A stretch of DNA of 64,000 nt from an uncultured Acidimicrobiales bacterium (GTDB lineage: Bacteria > Actinomycetota > Acidimicrobiia > Acidimicrobiales > CATQHL01). The stretch is taken from the NCBI GenBank assembly GCA_958295925.1, contig CATQHL010000001.1, forward strand, positions 278,676-342,675, written 5' to 3'. Of the stretch, positions 27,073 to 35,173 are shown one piece after another; the stretch's first letter is position 1; every line of letters begins with the position of its first letter. Position numbers and translations under genes: made by a program. The notes below the pieces were generated by a model. It was not told the origin of the DNA. It was given only the letters and a program-made list of their open reading frames with translations, and searched no databases.

Positions 27073-27411
27073 TGGATGATGCTCCTGTCTGTTAGGGGTA
27101 TTCGGTGGTGGGGATGGCGTGTCGGGGATGGCGTATCGGGGCGGTGCGTCGAGGTGGTGCTTCGAGGTGGTGCTTCGGGATGGCGTGTGGGGATGGCGTG
27201 TCGAGGTGGTGCTTCGGGGGGCGATGGTGCTTCGGGGATCGTTCAGGATGTTGCCAGTGAGCATTAGGCGATGCTGCTGCGTGTTAGGGGCTCTGAGGGG
27301 TTCTAGGGGATCCTTGAATTGCGACTTCGGCTCTCGATTTGCCTCTCTTTAACGTACGCCCCGCCCTTGGCGGCTGGCGCAAGGCACCGCGGCGAATCGA
27401 CGGCGAGTTCC
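27073..27411. other. Intergenic region with low-complexity and direct repeats
   Basis: 339 bp between the LLM gene and the permease gene. One part (about 27110-27240) consists of imperfect units of 'gatggcgtgtcgggg' and 'gaggtggtgcttcg'. The other part carries 'ttaacgtacgcc.cgcc...ggcggctgg.gc' at 27349-27380, a partial copy of the permease 3' end at 27419-27450. No gene is seen. Confidence 0.6.
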
Positions 27412-28332
27412 CTACTCCTTAACGTACGCCCTGCCTATGGCGGCTGGTGCGATGGCCCGGCCCACAAACAGAAGCGTGATCAGCCCGATCACGTACGGCA
27501 GGGCCTGAAAGAGTTCCACGGGCAATTCGGAGCGGGACTGGGCCCTCAGCTGGTAGGCGTCGGCCAGGCCGAACAGCAGGCAGGCGGCTAGAACAGGAAT
27601 GGGCTTCCACTTCCCGAAGATCATCGCGGCGAGGGCCAGGAAGCCCCGACCGTTGGTGATGCCCCTCTGAAAGAGCCCGTTCTGAACCAGTGAAAGATAA
27701 ACGCCACCGAGGGCGGCCAGCACGCCGGCGAGCATCACTGCCACATAGCGGGTGCGTATCACGTTCACGCCGACCGAGGCCGCCGCCTCGGGGGACTCCC
27801 CGCAGGAGCGCAGCCGCAGGCCGAAGGGGGTGCGCCAGAGCAGAATCCAGATGACGGGCGCCAGAGCGATGGCCGCGTAGTCGAACCAGCTGAGTCGCTG
27901 AAAGACTGTGCCCAGGCCGGGGATGTCGTTGAGCAGGGGAAAGTCGAATGACCTGAAACGATCCACTCCCGGCGTGTTGGCACGGCCACCTTCCCAGATG
28001 GCGGGGATGAGCGCGGCGGTGATACCGAGGGCGAAGAGGTTGATGGCGGTGGCGGAGACAATCTGGTCGGCGCGCACCGAAATGCAGAACCAGGCGTGCA
28101 CCCATCCCACCGCCGCCCCCGCAGCCAAGGCGGCAAACAGGCCGAGCACGTTGGAGCCCGACCACCAGGTGACAGCCACGCCGGTGAACGCACCGGCCAG
28201 CATCTTGCCCTCGAGGGCGATGTTGATGACGCCTGCCCGCTCGCTCAGCAGCCCGCCCAAGGCGGCGAAGACCAGCGGAACCGACAGCCGGATTCCCTGG
28301 GCCAGCCAGTTCATGTCGAAGATCTCGAGCAC
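27412..28332 (-). CDS. Nucleoside-type ABC transporter permease (second permease)
   Basis: 306 aa, GTG at 28332 four bases after the stop of the first permease (a later ATG gives MNWLAQG). Hydrophobic throughout, with about eight membrane segments. The BPD_transp_2 signature LLSERAGVINIALEGKMLAG near residues 27-46 is typical of the RbsC/LivH superfamily and of nucleoside (NupQ, YufQ-like) permeases. The C-terminal end is RAIAPAAIGRAYVKE, and a partial DNA copy of it lies downstream. It should form the membrane channel with the preceding permease and use the two-domain ATPase of the same operon. Confidence 0.9.
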   Translation of the reverse strand: MLEIFDMNWLAQGIRLSVPLVFAALGGLLSERAGVINIALEGKMLAGAFTGVAVTWWSGSNVLGLFAALAAGAAVGWVHAWFCISVRADQIVSATAINLFALGITAALIPAIWEGGRANTPGVDRFRSFDFPLLNDIPGLGTVFQRLSWFDYAAIALAPVIWILLWRTPFGLRLRSCGESPEAAASVGVNVIRTRYVAVMLAGVLAALGGVYLSLVQNGLFQRGITNGRGFLALAAMIFGKWKPIPVLAACLLFGLADAYQLRAQSRSELPVELFQALPYVIGLITLLFVGRAIAPAAIGRAYVKE

Positions 28333-28335
28333 TGC

Positions 28336-29814
28336 TCAGTTTCCCCCGTGAGGTGGCGATGATTGGTGGTCGGCTGCGGGAAGCGGCACAGACGACGCAG
28401 AGCCTCCACCAACTTCACGGCCACCGCCGACAACTTCCCCACCGTGGCCGACGCCGTCAAGCCCACCACCGACAACTTCCCCACCGTGGCCGACGCCGTC
28501 AAGCCCACCACCGACGCCTTCCCCACCGCCGCCAGCGGCTTCCCGGCGGCGCCTGCGCCTGACCAACAGTTGCCGGGCCGCCACGCAGGCGACGAGCAGG
28601 CCGGAGATGACCGTGATCATGTCGCGGGTGATATCGGCCTCAAGCTGAAGCTGCGTGGAGCCTGCCCGCAGGACTCCGAAGATGAGGGCGGCGGCTGCCA
28701 CCCCCACCGGATGCAGCACCCCAAGCAGCGCCACGGCGATTGAGTCGAAGCCGTAGCCAGGGGAGAAGGAGTCCAGGAAGCGGCGATGCGTGCCAAGAAC
28801 CTCCGACGCCCCCATCAGCCCGCCGAGCGCCCCGGAGAACAGCATCGCCTCCACGATGACGCGCTTGGAGGAGATTCCGTTGAAGCGGGCAGCGTCGGGA
28901 TTGGAGCCGACCAGCCGGAAGCGGTAACCGCCCGGGGTGCGGAACAGGAAGTACCAGCACAGGGCAGCCACCAGCAGCGCCACCAGAAATCCGGCGTGAA
29001 GGCGGGTGGATTGCCAGATTCGGGGCAGTTCCGCAGACGCCTTCACGGGTTCGGTGGCGGTTGGAATCTCGCCTTCCAACAGGCCGCCTGGCTTCACCAG
29101 GTACTGCGAGACGCTGAACGCCACGAAGTTCATCATGATTGTGGTGATCACCTCGTGTATGCCCCGCCACGCCTTGAGCAGGGCCGGGACGAGCGCCCAG
29201 AGCGCGCCAGCCGCCATGCCTGCCAAAATCGCCGCCAGCACGTGGAGGGGCGCAAAGGTCGAGAGCTTGATCCCCACCACCCCGGCGGCTATCCCCCCCG
29301 CCACGAGCTGACCCTCCACGCCGATGTTGAACAGGCCCGCCTGAAACGCCGTCGCCACAGCCAGCCCGCCGAAGAGCAGCGGCGTCATTGACAGCAGTGT
29401 CTCGCTTAAGGGGCGCTGCCCGCCGAGGCTGCCGTCGAAGAGTGCTGCATACGCAGTTATGGGATCGGATCCGGCGGCGAAGATCAGGGGAATTGTCAGC
29501 ACCAGGGCTGCCAGGACGGTTGCAGCGAAGGTGCCAGCCACCCGTCCGACTCCTCGTGCGAGTTCCTCGGCGCTCGCCCGCTGAACGGCCGAGCCGGCAT
29601 GCTCAAACGTCTTGAAAATGGCGGCTGCCCGCTCGGCGGCTGGGCTTATGCGCTGTTGTGTCTCCGCCTGTTCAGAGGCCGACTCGCCGCCTGCAGCGGA
29701 TTTTCGCGGGTCGCCTGCCTCCCGCCGCGCCCCGCCGCCTGAAGCAGATTGACTCGGATCGCCATCCACCGAGCGCCGCGCCCCGCCGCCCGACTTGTCC
29801 GCCCCTTTTCTCAC
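28336..29814 (-). CDS. Nucleoside-type ABC transporter permease (first permease)
   Basis: 492 aa from the GTG at 29814, which overlaps the ATPase stop as GTGA; the frame is open further upstream only inside the ATPase gene. After a hydrophilic N-terminal ~100 residues (EAGDPRKSAAGG, ERAAAIFKTFEHAG) come about eight to ten membrane segments with the BPD_transp_2 signature GLFNIGVEGQLVAGGIAAGV and EVITTIMMNFVAF. The size and order fit NupP/YufP-like nucleoside permeases. The C-terminus is odd: a glycine-valine tail with a duplicated 14-residue unit GLDGVGHGGEVVGG (42-bp direct repeat at 28441 and 28483), probably a late expansion outside the transport core. Confidence 0.9.
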   Translation of the reverse strand: MRKGADKSGGGARRSVDGDPSQSASGGGARREAGDPRKSAAGGESASEQAETQQRISPAAERAAAIFKTFEHAGSAVQRASAEELARGVGRVAGTFAATVLAALVLTIPLIFAAGSDPITAYAALFDGSLGGQRPLSETLLSMTPLLFGGLAVATAFQAGLFNIGVEGQLVAGGIAAGVVGIKLSTFAPLHVLAAILAGMAAGALWALVPALLKAWRGIHEVITTIMMNFVAFSVSQYLVKPGGLLEGEIPTATEPVKASAELPRIWQSTRLHAGFLVALLVAALCWYFLFRTPGGYRFRLVGSNPDAARFNGISSKRVIVEAMLFSGALGGLMGASEVLGTHRRFLDSFSPGYGFDSIAVALLGVLHPVGVAAAALIFGVLRAGSTQLQLEADITRDMITVISGLLVACVAARQLLVRRRRRREAAGGGGEGVGGGLDGVGHGGEVVGGGLDGVGHGGEVVGGGREVGGGSASSVPLPAADHQSSPPHGGN

Positions 29815-31436
29815 GCCGCAACCCCCGAGCGCGCCCCGCCGGTCATCCAACGCCCCAGCGTGGTCACGTCCATGTCCCCCGGCCTGGTCTCGCCTGCTAT
29901 GCCCCCCTCCGACATCACCAGCACCCTGTCGGAAAGCGCCAGCACCTCGCTGAGCTCCAAGCTCACGAGCAGCACCCCCACCCCGTCGCGCCTGCAAAGG
30001 TCGGCGAGTTCGTCGTGGACAAAAGCCGCCGCCTTTACGTCGAGCCCCCGGGTGGGCTGAGCGGCCAGGATTACCCGCGGGCCGCGGCTGAGCTCACGCC
30101 CCACAACCAATTTCTGCTGGTTACCGCCGGAGAGACCCGCAACGAGCGTTGCAACTGAGGGGCTGAGAACCGAGAACCTCCTCACCACCCCATCGGCGAA
30201 GCGGCGCATCTGCGAAAGCGACAGCCATACCCCTCGGCGGGAAAACGGCCGAGTCCCCTGGAAGCCGAGCGTGACGTTGTGGGCCAGATCCATGCGCTCG
30301 GCCACCCCCGTGCCGTGACGGTCTTCTGCGATGTGCGCCAGCCCGGATGCCAGGCGCCGGCGCACGCTCCAGCGGGTGGCGTCCTCGCCGATGAGCCGAA
30401 TCGTCCCCTTGCTGCATCGGCGCACGCCCAGGATCATCTCCACAAGTTCGGTCTGCCCGTTGCCCTCCACCCCTGCCACCCCGACGATCTCCCCGCCGCG
30501 CACCTCCAGGCTCAGCGGGCCAAGCCTCCCCCCATCGGTCGCCTCGTCCAGCCGAAGCAGGACGGCGTCGGCGGCTGCGTCGCCCCTTGCGGGCGACTCC
30601 GGCAAGTCGTGGCCGACCATCATCCGCGCCAGTTCCGAGGTGAGCGCCTGAGGATTGCTGCGGTCGTTACTCGTGATCTCCCGGTGGCCCTCCACCCGCC
30701 CGGAGCGCAGCACGCTCACCCTGTCGCACAGGTCGATCACCTCCGGCAGCTTGTGGCTGATGAACACCACGGTGCGCCCCTGATCTCTCAGCCGTCGCAG
30801 CAGGCCGGCCAACTCCTCGACTTCGGGTGGGGCGAGCGCCGCAGTCGGCTCGTCGAGGATGAGCATCTCGGCGCCTCGGTAGAGGGCCTTGAGTATCTCG
30901 ACACGCTGACGGGCGCCCACAGCCAGGCTTGCGACCTTGGCTGACGGATCGATGCGGAAGTCGTAGCGGTCGGAGAGTTCCTGCACCTCGCTCTTGGCGC
31001 GCTCCATGTCGAGGAAGGGGCCTCGTCGGGTTGGCTCCTTGCCCAGAACCAGGTTCTCCGTGACGGTGAAGTCGGCGATGAGGCTGAAGTGCTGCTGCAC
31101 CATTCCTATGCCGAGATCGAGGGCGGTCCGGGTGGAATCGATGGACGCCATCCGGCCGCCCAGCTGGATTTCCCCGGCGTCCGGCGTCACCAAGCCGAAC
31201 AGGATTTTCATCAGCGTGGACTTACCGGCGCCGTTCTCCCCGAGCAATCCGTGTATCGACCCGGCGGCAATCTCCAGGTTTATGTCGTCGTTGGCCAGCA
31301 CCCCTGGATAGCGCTTGGTAATGCCTTGCAGCCGGACTGCCGCGGGGCTGGCGCCGTCGCTCGCGGTTTTCTGCTTAGGAGGCTGAGCACCCTCGGCCGG
31401 GTCTTCCTTGTTGAGCCGACGTGGTTTGCCCGACAC
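29811..31436 (-). CDS. Nucleoside-type ABC transporter ATP-binding protein (two ABC domains)
   Basis: 541 aa, GTG start at 31436. Two ABC domains in tandem, as in RbsA and NupO/YufO-like ATPases. Domain 1 has Walker A GENGAGKST (66-74), the degenerate signature LAVGARQRVEIL, and Walker B MLILDEPTAAL. Domain 2 has the altered Walker A GVEGNGQTELVE, signature LSGGNQQKLVVGRELS, and VILAAQPTRGLD in place of a normal Walker B, typical of this family. It would energise the two permeases that follow; the permease start overlaps its stop. A strong hairpin separates it from the lipoprotein gene before it. Confidence 0.92.
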   Translation of the reverse strand: MSGKPRRLNKEDPAEGAQPPKQKTASDGASPAAVRLQGITKRYPGVLANDDINLEIAAGSIHGLLGENGAGKSTLMKILFGLVTPDAGEIQLGGRMASIDSTRTALDLGIGMVQQHFSLIADFTVTENLVLGKEPTRRGPFLDMERAKSEVQELSDRYDFRIDPSAKVASLAVGARQRVEILKALYRGAEMLILDEPTAALAPPEVEELAGLLRRLRDQGRTVVFISHKLPEVIDLCDRVSVLRSGRVEGHREITSNDRSNPQALTSELARMMVGHDLPESPARGDAAADAVLLRLDEATDGGRLGPLSLEVRGGEIVGVAGVEGNGQTELVEMILGVRRCSKGTIRLIGEDATRWSVRRRLASGLAHIAEDRHGTGVAERMDLAHNVTLGFQGTRPFSRRGVWLSLSQMRRFADGVVRRFSVLSPSVATLVAGLSGGNQQKLVVGRELSRGPRVILAAQPTRGLDVKAAAFVHDELADLCRRDGVGVLLVSLELSEVLALSDRVLVMSEGGIAGETRPGDMDVTTLGRWMTGGARSGVAA

Positions 31437-31461
31437 AGTCGGAAAGTGGATGGGCTAAATC

Positions 31462-31492
31462 GCGCCGCCGCCGTGCGGCTGGGCGGCGGCGC
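31462..31492 (-). other. Stem-loop between bmp lipoprotein and ATPase genes
   Basis: A perfect 11-bp inverted repeat gcgccgccgcc / ggcggcggcgc (31462-31472 and 31482-31492) with a 9-nt loop lies 21 bp after the lipoprotein stop. No T-run follows, so it is more likely an mRNA-stabilising or partial-readthrough element that favours expression of the binding protein than a full terminator. Confidence 0.6.
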
Positions 31493-31513
31493 CAATTTGG
31501 CTTGGGGAAAGGG

Positions 31514-32683
31514 TCACACGCCCGGATCTACGACGATGTCACCCGACTTGATACCCTCCGTGGCTGCAATCACGTCGTCCTGTATCTCCTGGGAGAGGTC
31601 CCCGAAGGTCTTCTGGCATACACCCACGAAAGCCCCGTCGAGGCCGAGCGAGACGACACCGCCATTGAAGGTCCCGTCGGCGACCTGCGCGGCAGCCCTG
31701 TAGACCGAACCCGCCACGTCTTTGGTCGCTGAAGTCAGGAAGTTGTCGGGGGCCAGTTGATCCTTGCAAGTGTCGGTGCCGATGGCCCAGTGGCCTGCGC
31801 CCCGGTCGCTCGCCTCCTCGTACGTCCCCAGGCCGGACAGGCCTGCCACCTCGAAGACAACATCGGCTCCTTCGTCGTAGGCGGCGGCGGTGAGTTCCTT
31901 GCCCTTCGTCGGGTCGTCGAAACTACCCACCCAGGCCACGCTGATCTCGGCTTCCGGGTTAACGGAGGCCACTCCCTGGCGGAAGCCGCTCAGGAAGCGA
32001 ACGACGGGCGGAATCTCGATGCCCCCCACGAAGCCCATCTTGTTGGCCACCGTGGTGTGGCCGGCGATGATGCCCGCAAGGTAGGCGGCCTCGTGCTCCT
32101 TGAAGAGGACGCTCTGAACGTTTGAGAGGGGCTCGCCGGGATCGAACCCGCGTGCGTTGTCGGCCACGGCGTCGATCAAGACGAAGTTGGCGTCCGGGCT
32201 GGCTTCCGCCACCTCCTCTATGGCGTCGGTGATCAAGAAGCCCACGCCCACGGTGAGGCTGGCGCCGGCGTCCACCGCCTGCTGGAGGTTGGGAACGTAC
32301 TGCGCCTGCTCGCTCGACTCGATGACGTCCGCCTCCCCTCCGAAGTCGGAGGCGGCTTGCGAAACGCCGTCCCAGGCGAGGTCGTTAAACCCCTGGTCGC
32401 CGAGTCCCGCCTGGTCTGTGACCATGATCCAGCGGTGGTCAGCTGAGGGCTCCGGCGCAGGCTCCGGCGTTGAGATGGGATCAGAATCCGTTGCAGGCTC
32501 CGGCGACGGGGCAGGCTCAGAATCCGTTGCAGGCTCCGGCGACGGGGCAGGCTGGGCGGCGGTTACCGGCGCTGGCTCGGGGCCATCGGTTGTCGTCTCG
32601 GCGTCGCCTTCACCCCCGCAAGCGGCGGCGATGAGCATCATCGGTGCGACGGCCGCCAGGAGGAATTTCAACTTTATTGACAT
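31514..32683 (-). CDS. BMP-family substrate-binding lipoprotein (nucleoside ABC transporter)
   Basis: 389 aa from the ATG at 32683 (MSIKLKFLLAAV); the frame stays open upstream through repeat DNA. A lipoprotein signal ends in LIAAACGG with Cys22 as the lipid anchor. A Pro/Glu/Ala/Ser linker with the duplicated unit PAPSPEPATDS (about 40-80) leads to a PnrA/BMP binding domain: GDQGFNDLAWDGVSQAASDF, GVGFLITDAIEEVA, ANKMGFVGGIEIPPVVRFLSGF, and the GADVVFEVAGLSGLGTYE segment. BMP proteins bind purine nucleosides or related compounds outside the membrane. It heads the transport and catabolism run on this strand. Confidence 0.92.
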   Translation of the reverse strand: MSIKLKFLLAAVAPMMLIAAACGGEGDAETTTDGPEPAPVTAAQPAPSPEPATDSEPAPSPEPATDSDPISTPEPAPEPSADHRWIMVTDQAGLGDQGFNDLAWDGVSQAASDFGGEADVIESSEQAQYVPNLQQAVDAGASLTVGVGFLITDAIEEVAEASPDANFVLIDAVADNARGFDPGEPLSNVQSVLFKEHEAAYLAGIIAGHTTVANKMGFVGGIEIPPVVRFLSGFRQGVASVNPEAEISVAWVGSFDDPTKGKELTAAAYDEGADVVFEVAGLSGLGTYEEASDRGAGHWAIGTDTCKDQLAPDNFLTSATKDVAGSVYRAAAQVADGTFNGGVVSLGLDGAFVGVCQKTFGDLSQEIQDDVIAATEGIKSGDIVVDPGV

Positions 32684-33077
32684 TGATCTGATCTTTCTTT
32701 GCGCTTTTGTCTGAGTGGACTTGAAGTTGGATGCGCTACACACCCCGGTACGTGAAAAGAATACACACACAAACGTAGCCCACGGGAGCGACAGCAGCCG
32801 ACGGAAACACCCATCAGCCGCCAGGTCATAAACAACCGCCAGGAAACGGAACAAAACAACCACCACGGAGCGGAACAACCACCACGGAGCGGAACAACCA
32901 CCACGGAGCGGAACAACCGCCAGGAAACGGAACAAAACAACCGCCACGGAACGGAACAACCAGCGGAACATCCGGCAGAACCCCACGCTCCTTTATGCGA
33001 AACTTCAAGGCCACTCGCATCCACCACCACCCCCCCTGAGCGCCAGGCTAAAGGCTGCCGACCTCCTGCCCAGCGAG
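32684..33077. repeat. Upstream region of the BMP gene with 19-bp tandem repeats
   Basis: 394 bp between the lipoprotein gene and tRNA-Leu. Three 19-bp units caccacggagcggaacaac start at 32861, 32880 and 32899. They are flanked by two copies of 'aacaaccgccaggaaacggaacaaaacaaccgccacgga' type (about 32831 and 32914). The promoter of the BMP operon should lie here. The long open frames across it are a by-product of the repeats. Confidence 0.7.
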
Positions 33078-33163
33078 TGTCGGAGGGGGGACTTGAACCC
33101 CCACGCCCGAAGCGGGCACATGGCCCTCAACCATGCGCGTCTACCAAATTCCGCCACTCCGAC
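33078..33163 (-). tRNA. tRNA-Leu (GAG)
   Basis: A full class II cloverleaf is readable on the minus strand: acceptor stem GTCGGAG/CTCCGAC, D-arm GCGGAATTTGGTAGACGC, anticodon stem CATGG/CCATG around loop TTGAGGG (anticodon GAG), long variable arm GCCCG-CTT-CGGGC, T-stem GGGGG/CCCCC with TTCAAGT, and discriminator A. The 3' CCA is not encoded. Confidence 0.97.
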
Positions 33164-33214
33164 GAGTTTGTGTGCCGCTGCCCGGCGAGGGCAGGCGGCG
33201 TCTGATTAGCCGGT

Positions 33215-33445
33215 TCAGGTGTCCATTATGAGGGCGAGCCCCAAGGTGGCGAAGCCGAAAATTACGGCTGCCACGATGGTGATGCGATCCAGATTCCTCT
33301 CGATCACGGTAGACCCGGCCGCCGAGGCGCCCAGACCGCCCCCGAACATGTCAGAAAGCCCGCCGCCGCGCCCGCTGTGCAGCAGCACCAGCAGCACCAC
33401 GGCAAGCGTCGTAGCGACATGAAGCACGATCCCCAAAATCATCAC
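33215..33445 (-). CDS. secG: Protein translocase subunit SecG
   Basis: 76 aa, GTG at 33445 immediately followed by ATG, either of which could start. Two membrane segments flank the conserved cytoplasmic loop: VLLVLLHSGRGGGLSDMFGG, then TVIERNLDRITI and a second hydrophobic stretch. SecG assists SecYE in protein export. It sits at the end of the gap-pgk-tpiA cluster as in many actinobacteria, though here an SDR gene intervenes. Confidence 0.92.
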   Translation of the reverse strand: MMILGIVLHVATTLAVVLLVLLHSGRGGGLSDMFGGGLGASAAGSTVIERNLDRITIVAAVIFGFATLGLALIMDT

Positions 33446-33482
33446 GTCGCAAGCCTACCACCAGCAGCCTCGCGCGGCGTCC

Positions 33483-34223
33483 TCAGTCGATGTAGTAGCC
33501 GCCGTTCACGTCCATGACCTCGGCGGTGATGTAGGAGGCGGCCGAACTTGCCAGGAACAATGCCGCATAGGCGACGTCGTCGACGCTGCCTACCCGCCCA
33601 ACCGGTATCTGCTCGGCCAGATGGGAGAATTCCCCCGCCCGCGCCATCCTGGTCTCGATGAAGAACGGGGCTATGGCGTTGGCCGTGATGCCGTGAGGTG
33701 CAAACTCGGTCGAGATCGCCCTGGTGAGGTTGTGAAGCCCCGCCTTGGAGGCGGCGTAGGCGGTGACAGCCGAGTATCCCCCCATTTTTCCGGCGTTTGA
33801 GCCGATGTTTACTATGCGTCCGTAGCCCGCGTCGCGCATGGCGCCCACCACTCGCCGAGTGCACAGGAAGGCCCCTGTGAGGTTCACCTCCAGCACTCGT
33901 CTCCATTCTTCGGGCGAAGTGTCCAGAATCCCTGCCGGCAGCAGGATGGCGGCGTTGTTCACCAAAATCGACGGTGCGCCCAATGAGCGCTCCACATTCC
34001 CGATTGCCTGGTCAACGGCTACTTCGTCGGAGACGTCGCAGGCAACGGCCAGCAAGCCGGGGTCTGGGGTCTCCACGTCTTCGGAGTCGCAGTCGACGTC
34101 CAGCATCGCCACGAGAGCGCCCTGCGACGCCAGAGCCTGGGCGATTGCCCGCCCTATGCCTCGCGCCGCCCCGGTGACCACGGCCACGCGCCCTGCAATG
34201 CCAGGCAGCCGAATCGCACTCAT
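33483..34223 (-). CDS. SDR family oxidoreductase
   Basis: 246 aa, ATG at 34223. A classical short-chain dehydrogenase: cofactor motif TGAARGIGRAIAQAL (TGxxxGxG), DVDCDSED after beta-2 suggesting NAD preference, NNAAIL, the catalytic Ser in IVNIGSNAGKMGG, and YAASKAGLHN (YxxxK). It ends in MDVNGGYYID, the usual 'vdGG' C-terminal segment. It resembles FabG-like or sugar/alcohol dehydrogenases; the substrate is not clear. It lies between tpiA and secG in the same direction, which is not part of the usual core cluster. Confidence 0.9.
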   Translation of the reverse strand: MSAIRLPGIAGRVAVVTGAARGIGRAIAQALASQGALVAMLDVDCDSEDVETPDPGLLAVACDVSDEVAVDQAIGNVERSLGAPSILVNNAAILLPAGILDTSPEEWRRVLEVNLTGAFLCTRRVVGAMRDAGYGRIVNIGSNAGKMGGYSAVTAYAASKAGLHNLTRAISTEFAPHGITANAIAPFFIETRMARAGEFSHLAEQIPVGRVGSVDDVAYAALFLASSAASYITAEVMDVNGGYYID

Positions 34224-34266
34224 GCTCTGAACGCCAATCCTGGCTACTACGCCTCTGGCTGGCGGA

Positions 34267-35097
34267 CTATTCCGACAGCCTGTAGCGGACTATTCGGGCG
34301 AAGTCGTCGGCATTGAGGCTCGCCCCTCCCACGAGGGCGCCGTCGATGTCGGGCTCGGCCATCAATGCGGAGGCGTTTACCGGCTTCACCGACCCGCCGT
34401 ACTGAATTCGCACCCCCTCGGCGGGCTCCTGACCGAACATCTCGCCGACCTGGTCGCGAATCAGCCGACAGACCTGCTGGGCGTCTCCCGGGCTCGACAC
34501 CTTCCCCGTGCCGATCGCCCAGATCGGCTCGTAGGCCACCACCAGGCCCGCCACCTGCTGGCTGGAAACCCCCGCTAGGGCGGCGGCAACCTGTGCTGCC
34601 ACCACCGATTCCGTCTGATGGGAGTTGCGCTGCTCGAGCGTCTCCCCCACCGCCACTATCGGCGTCATCCCGGCGGCGAGCACCGCGCGGGCCTTACGAT
34701 TCACGTCGTCGTCGGTCTCGCCGAAGAGTTGCCTGCGCTCTGAGTGACCCACGACCACGAGGCGCACGTCGAGCTTTGCCAGCATCGACGGGGAGACCTC
34801 GCCGGTGAACGCTCCGTCGGCCTCGAAGTGGCAGTTCTGCGCACCAAGCAGAATCGGCAGTTTGTCGGTGTCGAGGACGACCTGGGCAGATCGAAGGCCG
34901 GTGAAAGGGGGATGCACCGACACGTCCACGTGCTCGTGGTCGTCGGCGGAAAGGGCGTAGGAGAGCTTCTGTATGAACGCAATTGCCTCCAGGTGGTTCT
35001 TGTGCATCTTCCAGTTGCCGCTGATCAGTGGCTTGCGGGCACAACTCCCGGGCTGCGACGCCCGCTCGTCTGGCTCTCCCCTGCGACGTTTCCTCAT
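34267..35097 (-). CDS. tpiA: Triose-phosphate isomerase
   Basis: 276 aa. Interconverts dihydroxyacetone phosphate and glyceraldehyde 3-phosphate. Active-site residues are present: Lys in ISGNWKMHKN, His in VVVGHSERRQLFGETD, and Glu in AYEPIWAIGTG, plus the phosphate-binding IQYGGSVKP and VGGASL. About 22 residues (KRRRGEPDERAS) precede the usual start, so translation may begin later than the ATG at 35097. Follows pgk and gap on the same strand. Confidence 0.95.
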   Translation of the reverse strand: MRKRRRGEPDERASQPGSCARKPLISGNWKMHKNHLEAIAFIQKLSYALSADDHEHVDVSVHPPFTGLRSAQVVLDTDKLPILLGAQNCHFEADGAFTGEVSPSMLAKLDVRLVVVGHSERRQLFGETDDDVNRKARAVLAAGMTPIVAVGETLEQRNSHQTESVVAAQVAAALAGVSSQQVAGLVVAYEPIWAIGTGKVSSPGDAQQVCRLIRDQVGEMFGQEPAEGVRIQYGGSVKPVNASALMAEPDIDGALVGGASLNADDFARIVRYRLSE

Positions 35098-35173
35098 TTG
35101 GCCTCCCTGCTTCTGCTCACCCTCACGTGGACTCCTCTCTTCTGCTCATCCTCACGTGGCCTCCCCCTGACGG

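Noticed and set aside
27073-27264. N-terminal extension of the LLM oxidoreductase
   Set aside because: Encoded by low-complexity repeats; the ATG at 27072 has a good ribosome site and starts at the family N-terminus.
18397-27450. The ~72-bp-spaced repeat pairs as mini CRISPR arrays
   Set aside because: Spacing resembles repeat plus spacer, but each locus has a different repeat, only two or three copies, several are coding, and no cas genes are present.
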